Shown: one piece after another, positions 58,590 through 64,000 of the stretch
Layout of the letters: each line of letters opens with the position of its first letter
Position numbering within the stretch: position 1 is the stretch's first letter
Origin: Acidiflorens sp963847715
GTDB lineage: Bacteria; Acidobacteriota; Terriglobia; Terriglobales; Acidobacteriaceae
Direction: 5' to 3'
Assembly (NCBI GenBank): GCA_963847715.1
Contig: CAWKAZ010000026.1
Location: 186,001-250,000, forward strand
Length of the DNA stretch: 64,000 nt
Translations under genes and position numbers: made by a program
Notes under the pieces: model-generated
The model's input: the letters and a program-made list of their open reading frames with translations, nothing else
The model's database searches: none
What the model was told of the DNA's origin: nothing

Positions 58590-59714
58590 ATGCCGAAGAC
58601 TCCCGACCAGTGGCTCGAGGAATGTTCGCCGAAAAGTAAGGGCGGCAGGTTCAAGCTCTTTCTTGGATACGCTCCCGGTGTCGGCAAGACGCACACAATG
58701 CTGACCGAAGCGATCCGGCGGCACACGCGCGGCGAAGATGTGGTGATCGGAGTGATTGAAACCCACGGGCGGAAAACGGTGGGGGAGTTAGTCACTAATC
58801 TGGAAATCGTGCCTCGCAAGCAACTCGAATACAAGGGTGCAGTCTTCGAAGAGATGGATGTGGATGCCATACTCGCGCGCAAGCCTTGCGTCGCGCTCGT
58901 CGACGAACTGGCCCACACCAACATCGAAGGCAGCAAGCATCGCAAGCGCTATGAGGATGTGTTCGAGCTCCTCGATGCGGGAATTGACGTTCTTTCCACC
59001 ATGAACATTCAGCATCTGGAGAGCGTCACGCCAACCGTGCAGGGCGTCACCGGCATCCAGGTGCGCGAGACAGTGCCAGACTGGGTGCTGCAACGAGTCA
59101 ACGAAGTAGTGATGATCGACCTGACTCCGGAAGCGCTGCAGAACCGCATGCGGCGCGGCGATGTGTATCCGCAGGAGCGTGTGGGCCGGGCGCTGCAGAA
59201 TTTCTTCCGCGAGACGAATTTGATTGCGCTGCGCGAGCTCGCCTTACGTCAGGTCGCCCAGCAAGTGGATCAAAGCCTGGAGCAGCATCGCGGAGACGAG
59301 GGGAAGGATCACAGCGCCGTCGCCATCCGCGAACGCATCGCGGTGTGCATCAGTTCGAATCCGGCGGCGCAGTATCTGGTGGCTCGTGGGGCGCGAATGG
59401 CACAGGCTATGAATGCGGATCTGTTTGTCGTGTACACGGACATGGGGCAGGACTCCAGCGAAGCGAACCAGCGAACTCTGGCGGCGAATATACGCTTTGC
59501 CGAAAATGTTGGAGCGCAAGTAGTCCGCCTGAAAGGAAAGAGCGTCTCCGCAGCAGTCGCGGAGTTTGTCAACGAGAAGCACATCACGCAGGTGGTTTTC
59601 GGACGCTCCGCCACCCGAGGTTTCAGGCGGTTTTTTTATCTCACTTCCATCCATCAATTCTTGCGCGACGCTCCCGCGGTTGACGTCCACATCGTGACGC
59701 AGGAGCCTGACTGA
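58590..59714 (+). CDS. kdpD: KdpD N-terminal domain plus Usp domain (sensor half without kinase)
   Basis: This 374-residue protein has the KdpD domain with Walker A LFLGYAPGVGKTHTML, VVIGVIETHGRKTVGEL, ALVDELAHTNIEGSKHRKRY and DVLSTMNIQHLESV. A Usp-like domain follows (about 245-374; ERIAVCISSNPAAQYLVARG and QVVFGRSATRGFRRFF). It ends where DUF4118 would begin. The missing kinase half lies on the other strand at 56995-58449. In this family the KdpD domain senses potassium/turgor and c-di-AMP can bind the Usp domain. kdpE starts 6 bases after its stop. Confidence 0.92.
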   Translation: MPKTPDQWLEECSPKSKGGRFKLFLGYAPGVGKTHTMLTEAIRRHTRGEDVVIGVIETHGRKTVGELVTNLEIVPRKQLEYKGAVFEEMDVDAILARKPCVALVDELAHTNIEGSKHRKRYEDVFELLDAGIDVLSTMNIQHLESVTPTVQGVTGIQVRETVPDWVLQRVNEVVMIDLTPEALQNRMRRGDVYPQERVGRALQNFFRETNLIALRELALRQVAQQVDQSLEQHRGDEGKDHSAVAIRERIAVCISSNPAAQYLVARGARMAQAMNADLFVVYTDMGQDSSEANQRTLAANIRFAENVGAQVVRLKGKSVSAAVAEFVNEKHITQVVFGRSATRGFRRFFYLTSIHQFLRDAPAVDVHIVTQEPD

Positions 59715-59720
59715 TTCAGA

Positions 59721-60413
59721 ATGTCAGACCACAAACACATTCTGGTGGTAGACGACGAATCCCAGATCACTCGGGTCCTGCGCACTTCGCTTTCCGCGCA
59801 TGGCTATGACATCCGCGTGGCCAATGACGGCGAGACAGCGCTCGAGATCATGAAAGACTGGTCGCCAGATCTGGTCATCACGGATCTGGCCATGCCGAAT
59901 ATGGACGGCCTGGAGTTGTGCCGGCGCCTGCGGGCGAAGACGCAAATCCCGATCCTTGTGCTGTCGGTGCGCGGCGAAGAGCGAACTAAGGTGCAGGCAC
60001 TCGACGCGGGCGCTGACGACTATGTGACCAAGCCGTTCGGAATCGAAGAACTGCTGGCGCGAGTTCGCGCCAATCTTCGCCGCACGCGCACCCAAGAATC
60101 GGAGACAGCGCCGATCGAAGTGGGCGACTTCAGAATCGATCCCGGAGCTCGCAGTGTGTTGGTGAAAGATCGCGCTGTCCACCTCACGCCGAAAGAATTT
60201 GAAGTGCTCGTATATCTGGCCCGCCGTGCCGGTAAGGTGGTCACGCACCGCGTTCTGCTGGGTGCGGTTTGGGGCGGCGAGAGGACGGAGCAAGTGGAGT
60301 ATCTGCGCGTCTTTATTGCACAACTCCGCAAGAAAATCGAGCCCTCGCCAAACTCCCCGCGCTATATCCTGACGGATCCTTGGGTCGGCTATCGTTTCGA
60401 ACCCGGCGAGTAA
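59721..60413 (+). CDS. kdpE: KdpE response regulator (OmpR family)
   Basis: This 230-residue regulator has a receiver (VVDDESQITRVLRTSLSAHG, Asp in PDLVITDLAMPNMDG, Lys in ADDYVTKPFGIEELLARV) and a winged-helix output domain (HLTPKEFEVLVYLARRAGKV, EYLRVFIAQLRKKIEPSPNS, and YILTDPWVGYRFEPGE). It is placed directly after kdpD and should activate the downstream porin and kdpFABC genes. Candidate target boxes are at 60477-60495 and 60808-60826. Confidence 0.94.
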   Translation: MSDHKHILVVDDESQITRVLRTSLSAHGYDIRVANDGETALEIMKDWSPDLVITDLAMPNMDGLELCRRLRAKTQIPILVLSVRGEERTKVQALDAGADDYVTKPFGIEELLARVRANLRRTRTQESETAPIEVGDFRIDPGARSVLVKDRAVHLTPKEFEVLVYLARRAGKVVTHRVLLGAVWGGERTEQVEYLRVFIAQLRKKIEPSPNSPRYILTDPWVGYRFEPGE

Positions 60414-60476
60414 CTGGCCGCGCTTCACTTCTCTCGTCGAGCGCCCTCCGAGAATTTACGGTTTCCTTATTTTCAA

Positions 60477-60495
60477 TTTATGCAGAGTTTACGTC
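60477..60495 (+). promoter_or_regulatory. Candidate KdpE box 1
   Basis: TTTATGCA-GAG-TTTACGTC is a direct repeat with an 11-bp period, matching the second box at 60808-60826 (TTTATGAA, TTC, TTTACGAA). Two 8-base half sites one helical turn apart are expected for an OmpR-family dimer. It lies 56-74 bases before the ATG of the 72-residue gene. Confidence 0.5.
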
Positions 60496-60550
60496 CTTTC
60501 GCGTCCAATGTACTGGATGCCGGTCGAGACCGGTGGAAAGGATCAAGCTC

Positions 60551-60769
60551 ATGGAAGTATCTCCCGAAAGATTCGCCCAATTGTTTCACCACTATCATCA
60601 GGCACTCGCCGACCCACAGCACTCGACCCCTGTTCGCACATGCGATGCCTGGGCTGACGTTCCGCCGTCGGAAAAAAGCAGAATGATCGCTGCCGCACGG
60701 CTAGCTCTCCTTGAGGTGGAAGTCGTTCCCGAGTGGCAACCCATGAAGATATTTCGCGAAGCCCGGTGA
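60551..60769 (+). CDS. Small conserved-looking protein in the kdp locus
   Basis: This 72-residue soluble protein starts at an ATG with AAAGGA 8-9 bases upstream: MEVSPERFAQLFHHYHQALA, then one Cys in RTCDAWADVPPSEK and ARLALLEVEVVPEW. No domain is known to me. Its place between kdpE and the porin, after a KdpE-type box, suggests a potassium-related role, but nothing in the sequence proves this. Confidence 0.6.
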   Translation: MEVSPERFAQLFHHYHQALADPQHSTPVRTCDAWADVPPSEKSRMIAAARLALLEVEVVPEWQPMKIFREAR

Positions 60770-61072
60770 GGCCGAGTGGGGCTGCTGAAAACCGGCGGTC
60801 ACATTTCTTTATGAATTCTTTACGAACTACTTACTCCCCCTTTACGGGGCTCCCTATGTAATCGGCTCTGGAACTGTTCGGGCTCCCTCAGTAGGCCTCG
60901 ATGTTCTCCCTGCTATTGGCGATGTATTTGCTGTGCGTAGCACTCTTTTTTACGGTTTCTTTGGGAACTGGGCAAAGAGAGCTGGCATGCGCGCCGTGAA
61001 AAGAAGTTGGGCATGGAATGCTCAGCGCAAGTAGAGAGAGTCTTGGAGCAGTCGAGGATGGAAAGAAACGAT
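60770..61072 (+). promoter_or_regulatory. KdpE box 2 and promoter region of the porin-kdpFA operon
   Basis: This 303-base gap holds TTTATGAA-TTC-TTTACGAA (60808-60826). Its context ACATTTCTTTATGAATTC strongly resembles what I recall of the E. coli kdpFABC site (TTTATAC and TTTACAC, 11 bp apart). Just downstream are a -35-like TTACTC (60831-60836) and a -10-like TATGTA (60855-60860) with 18 bases between. KdpE bound at the box would touch RNA polymerase at -35, as in E. coli. Confidence 0.6.
60901..60999 (+). CDS. Possible 32-residue membrane peptide in the kdp leader
   Basis: The ATG at 60901 opens MFSLLLAMYLLCVALFFTVS, a single hydrophobic helix, and ends TGQRELACAP at 60999. There is no clear ribosome site, and the probable transcript start (~60867) leaves a short leader. 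It could be a real small protein or chance. It is followed by the porin gene. Confidence 0.25.
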   Translation: MFSLLLAMYLLCVALFFTVSLGTGQRELACAP

Positions 61073-62743
61073 ATGAATCTGCAATCAAGTTCTAATCAGC
61101 ATGGCGAGAGGTCAACATCTGCCGGCAACAGGAAGAGCGCGACGCTGGTGATTGGCGCCATATTCCTCGCGTCTGTCATCCCATTGCATGCGCAAGATAC
61201 GAGCAGTTCGGCGCAGTCAGTTTCACCGGACGTGCTCAACAAAATTGAAATGCTTACGAAGCGGGTCGAGCAACTGGAGGAGCAGCTTAAGCACTACGAG
61301 CAGGGACAGGCCGCCCCCGAAGCTCAGAGTGCAACGACGGCGGCACGCGGTCCTAATCCTATGAGTGTGCCTTCCTCTGCTACATCGCTGGAAGGGAATG
61401 CACTACTGGCTTCGTCTGCTGACTCCGGCCCAGCGCCGCAGCCCGAGAAGCCACAACCCGCCGAGCCCTTCGCCTTTGCCGACTGGACATGGTTGAACGG
61501 AAACGCGCGCACGAAAGAAGCGGCGTTTGACAGCAAGTTCTTTACTCCCGAAATCAGGGCCGATGCCTCGTACATTTACGACTTCAACAGTCCCCGCGAC
61601 AATTCGATCGGCGGATCGAGCGAAGTATTTCGTTCCGGCGAAGTGCAGCTGACGCAACTCGGCGTGGGCGGTGATTTCCACTACGACAACGTCCGCGCGC
61701 GCCTGATGACGCAGTTTGGCATGTACGCGCAGACCACGCCGCGCAATGATGCCAGCGTTGCGCACGGGCAGTGGAATCTCGACACAGCGTATCGCTATAT
61801 CTCCGAAGCGTACGGTGGCTATCACTTCAATGCGCTGCATGGCGTCAATCTCGATGCCGGTATTTTCATGTCGTACATCGGATTGTTCAGTTACTACAAC
61901 TTCGATAACTGGGCCTACCAGCCGTCGTATGTATCTTCGAATACGCCGTGGTTCTTCAACGGGGTGCGGCTACAGGTGTTTCCGACGGCAAAACTGAAGA
62001 TCGAGCCGTGGTTTATCAACGGCTGGCAGTCGTATGGAAAGTTCAACAAGAAACCGGGGCTCGGTGGTCAGATCTTGTACCGCCCGAACTCGAAGGTGTC
62101 GATCATCTCGAATAACTACGGCATGGGCACCGACACGTTAGGAGTTCCGAATCGCACGCGCTTCCACACCGACAACAGTCTGGAAGTGAAGTATTACGAC
62201 AACCCTGGCCGTCTTCTGGACAAGGCTGCGTTCTCACTGACCGGCGACATGGGCTGCGAAAGTGGCGGCGGTGTGGCTTGCTTCGGGAACGCCGTGAAGA
62301 TCGTCGGTGGTCAGCGCGTGATTGATCCCAAGCAGAGCTTTCTTGGATACATGATCTACAACCGGTTGTGGTTCCACAAAGACCGCTACGCCGTCACCAT
62401 CGGCGGCGGCAAGATGAACAACCCTGGCCGTTACCTGGTTCTGTTGCCTCCGATCAACGGAGCAACCGCCGTTTCGGGCACGCCGTACTTCACGGAAAAT
62501 CCTGGAGATCCCTACAAGGCCTGGGACATCAGCGCGACCTACGACTACATGCCGAGCCAGTACATCACCTTCCGCTGGGAATACAACCACCGCGCGGCGA
62601 ACGTGCCGTATTTCACGGGCCGCGGTGGCATCACTCCTCCGGGAGGCAATACTGGCCCGGATGGTTCTTTTGTTTCCGGCTGGACACCTGATCTTCGCAA
62701 AGATGAGAACCGCTTGAATCTCGCGATCCTGGTCAAATTCTGA
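61073..62743 (+). CDS. OmpL-like beta-barrel porin (kdp-associated)
   Basis: From the ATG at 61073 (GGAAAG upstream) the protein has 556 residues: a signal peptide (TLVIGAIFLASVIPLHAQ), a coiled coil (about 55-80; EMLTKRVEQLEEQLKHYEQG), an Ala/Pro/Ser spacer, and a beta-barrel of about 420 residues with alternating aromatic strands (ASYIYDFNSPRDNSIGGSSE, YGGYHFNALHGVNLDAGIFM) and a terminal Phe (LNLAILVKF). This matches the putative OmpL-like porin-2 type. The coiled coil may bind peptidoglycan. It probably lets K+ or other solutes reach the Kdp pump. A longer start at 61058 is possible. Confidence 0.85.
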   Translation: MNLQSSSNQHGERSTSAGNRKSATLVIGAIFLASVIPLHAQDTSSSAQSVSPDVLNKIEMLTKRVEQLEEQLKHYEQGQAAPEAQSATTAARGPNPMSVPSSATSLEGNALLASSADSGPAPQPEKPQPAEPFAFADWTWLNGNARTKEAAFDSKFFTPEIRADASYIYDFNSPRDNSIGGSSEVFRSGEVQLTQLGVGGDFHYDNVRARLMTQFGMYAQTTPRNDASVAHGQWNLDTAYRYISEAYGGYHFNALHGVNLDAGIFMSYIGLFSYYNFDNWAYQPSYVSSNTPWFFNGVRLQVFPTAKLKIEPWFINGWQSYGKFNKKPGLGGQILYRPNSKVSIISNNYGMGTDTLGVPNRTRFHTDNSLEVKYYDNPGRLLDKAAFSLTGDMGCESGGGVACFGNAVKIVGGQRVIDPKQSFLGYMIYNRLWFHKDRYAVTIGGGKMNNPGRYLVLLPPINGATAVSGTPYFTENPGDPYKAWDISATYDYMPSQYITFRWEYNHRAANVPYFTGRGGITPPGGNTGPDGSFVSGWTPDLRKDENRLNLAILVKF

Positions 62744-62781
62744 TTGCGCTGGAAAGTTGAGAGTCAGCTGAAGGAGGCGTT

Positions 62782-62868
62782 GTGCAAGACCTGGTCTTCG
62801 TAGTCGTGACGGTAGCGTTCTTTGTTCTCTCACTAGGCTACGTGAGTTTCTGCAATCGAATTCGCTGA
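62782..62868 (+). CDS. 28-residue membrane peptide of the kdp operon
   Basis: The GTG at 62782 has AAGGAGG five bases upstream and encodes MQDLVFVVVTVAFFVLSLGY followed by VSFCNRIR, one hydrophobic helix with a basic C-terminus. The stop at 62868 is 10 bases before kdpF. Small helices of this sort upstream of kdpF recur in acidobacterial kdp operons as far as I recall, so it may be a subunit or assembly peptide of the Kdp complex. Confidence 0.65.
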   Translation: MQDLVFVVVTVAFFVLSLGYVSFCNRIR

Positions 62869-62878
62869 GGATGAGTTT

Positions 62879-62968
62879 ATGAATGCCGAATCAATCGTCA
62901 TGCTGATCATCAGCGCTGGGTTGATGGTCTACCTGCTCTATGCGCTGTTGAGACCGGAGAAATTTTGA
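62879..62968 (+). CDS. kdpF: KdpF, small subunit of the K+-transporting ATPase
   Basis: The 29-residue peptide MNAESIVMLIISAGLMVYLL continues YALLRPEKF. The helix and the ending LLRPEKF are the KdpF signature. KdpF stabilises the KdpABC complex in the membrane. The start ATG is at 62879. kdpA starts one base after its stop. Confidence 0.9.
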   Translation: MNAESIVMLIISAGLMVYLLYALLRPEKF

Positions 62969-62969
62969 G

Positions 62970-64000
62970 ATGACTATCACTGGCTGGATGCAGATCGGTG
63001 TATTCCTCGCTCTGATTCTGGCGATCACAAAGCCGCTGGGCGTTTTCATGGCGCGAGTCTACAGCCGGGAGCGCACATTTCTCGATCCTGTGGTGCGGCC
63101 GCTTGAGCGTCTGCTCTACCGACTGACGGGCGTGGATGAAGCGCACGAGATGCGCTGGACGGAATACGCGTTCGCCATGTTGTTGTTCAGCGGAGCTTCC
63201 ATGCTGCTGCTGTATGCATTGGAGCGCGCACAAGCGTTGCTGCCGTGGTGGAATCCGCAGAATTTTGTCGCCGTGCCCCCCGCGTTAGCTTTCAACACGG
63301 CTGCGTCGTTTACCACGAACACGAATTGGCAGAACTACTCGGGCGAGGCCGTAATGAGTTACTTCACGCAGATGGCCGGTCTGGCTTACCACAACTTCGC
63401 GTCGGCCGCCGTCGGTATGGCGCTGGCAATCGCATTCATTCGTGGCATTGCGCGCAAAGAAAAAGAAACTCTTGGTAATTTCTGGGTCGACATGACCCGT
63501 TCCACGCTTTGGATATTGTTGCCCGCCTGCATTATCTATGCGCTGCTGCTGGTCTCGCAGGGAGTGGTGCAAAATCTCAAACCCTACGACACCGCGAAAC
63601 TCGTGGAACCGCAGCAGGTTCAGAAAATGGGCGCCGATGGCAAGCCGGTTGTTGGAGCCGACGGCAAAACCGTGATGGACACCGTCACTGACCAGACAAT
63701 CGCGCAGGGCCCAGTCGCCTCGCAAGAGGCGATCAAGATGCTGGGAACCAACGGCGGCGGATTTTTTAATGCCAATAGCTCCCATCCATTTGAAAATCCC
63801 ACGCCACTGAGCAACTTCCTGCAGATGCTCTCCATCTTCGCGATCCCCGCGGCGCTCACGTACACATTGGGACGGATGGCCGGCTCGCAGCGTCATGGCT
63901 GGGCGGTCTGGGCCGCGATGGCCGTCTTGTTCTTGTCTGGCGTAACAGTGGCGTACTGGGCGGAAGCGCGTGGCAACCCGCTGCTGGCGGGAGTGGACCA
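62970..64000 (+). CDS. kdpA: KdpA, potassium-binding subunit of the K+-transporting ATPase (3' end cut by the window)
   Basis: About 343 codons of the ~590 expected for KdpA are present. It shows the KdpA start MTITGWMQIGVFLALILAIT, the segment FMARVYSRERTFLDPVVRPL, the selectivity-filter region FNTAASFTTNTNWQNYSGEA, GLAYHNFASAAVGMALAIAF, and GTNGGGFFNANSSHPFENPT, another conserved filter segment. It is the channel-like subunit that passes K+ to the KdpB ATPase. The gene continues beyond the end of the window. Confidence 0.97.
   Translation, partial: MTITGWMQIGVFLALILAITKPLGVFMARVYSRERTFLDPVVRPLERLLYRLTGVDEAHEMRWTEYAFAMLLFSGASMLLLYALERAQALLPWWNPQNFVAVPPALAFNTAASFTTNTNWQNYSGEAVMSYFTQMAGLAYHNFASAAVGMALAIAFIRGIARKEKETLGNFWVDMTRSTLWILLPACIIYALLLVSQGVVQNLKPYDTAKLVEPQQVQKMGADGKPVVGADGKTVMDTVTDQTIAQGPVASQEAIKMLGTNGGGFFNANSSHPFENPTPLSNFLQMLSIFAIPAALTYTLGRMAGSQRHGWAVWAAMAVLFLSGVTVAYWAEARGNPLLAGVD

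Overview
The window reads as a piece of an Acidobacteriota chromosome, probably class Terriglobia (inference). Pointers are moderately high GC, a VWFA-related secreted protein of a type characteristic of acidobacteria, a Ser/Thr kinase-TPR protein and a winged-helix/TolB-like/TPR protein, abundant secreted proteins of unknown function, and a kdp operon led by an OmpL-like porin. There is no rRNA, CRISPR array, prophage or classical IS element. One tRNA is present, with a CAU anticodon, probably tRNA-Ile2.

Layout. 1-5.7 kb: end of secD, secF, then tonB-exbB-exbD-exbD and a TPR lipoprotein (protein export and energised outer-membrane transport). 5.8-8.7 kb: a biotin carboxylase and a separate biotin carrier behind a CRP-like operator, then an unknown membrane-anchored protein. 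8.9-14.5 kb: a flagellar regulatory and switch remnant made of a sigma-54 activator without HTH, a sensor kinase behind a sigma-54-type promoter, a response-regulator receiver fused in frame to FliM, a FliN-type protein and an MshEN-domain protein. 14.5-18.6 kb: a TetR-regulated HlyD/ABC-2 exporter operon. 18.7-23.2 kb: an ECF sigma factor with a small membrane protein, a phosphatase-GGDEF fusion, an unknown exported protein, and a MoaD-like protein with threonine synthase. 23.6-33.7 kb: a Ser/Thr kinase-TPR gene broken by a frameshift, a CadC-like TPR regulator, an FG-GAP repeat exoprotein and a hybrid histidine kinase. 33.9-41.2 kb: a TonB-domain protein, D-Ala-D-Ala ligase, a VWFA protein, and a locus of one low-complexity secreted protein followed by two tandem paralogues. 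41.3-48.4 kb: arginase, a GxxExxY gene inside an inverted-repeat cassette, asnS, a TIM-barrel protein, gamma-glutamyltransferase, MmcQ/YjbR and vapBC. 48.4-55.7 kb: a DegP-like protease, HyuB, secreted proteins, SppA, HU and a sugar-binding-like protein. 55.8-64 kb: the tRNA, an RDD protein, and a kdp locus with a KdpD sensor split into two divergent genes, kdpE, porin, two short membrane peptides and kdpF-kdpA (cut by the window end).

The most unusual items are four. First, the receiver-FliM fusion sits within an apparently collapsed flagellar cluster. Second, the GxxExxY nuclease-fold gene is bounded exactly by inverted CGCAGAG-type repeats, like a small mobile unit. Third, several intergenic spacers hold a hairpin whose arms are short degenerate tandem repeats, with a different repeat unit at different loci. 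Fourth, a dual-specificity phosphatase is fused to a degenerate GGDEF domain. All functional statements rest on reading motifs by eye; no database search was run.
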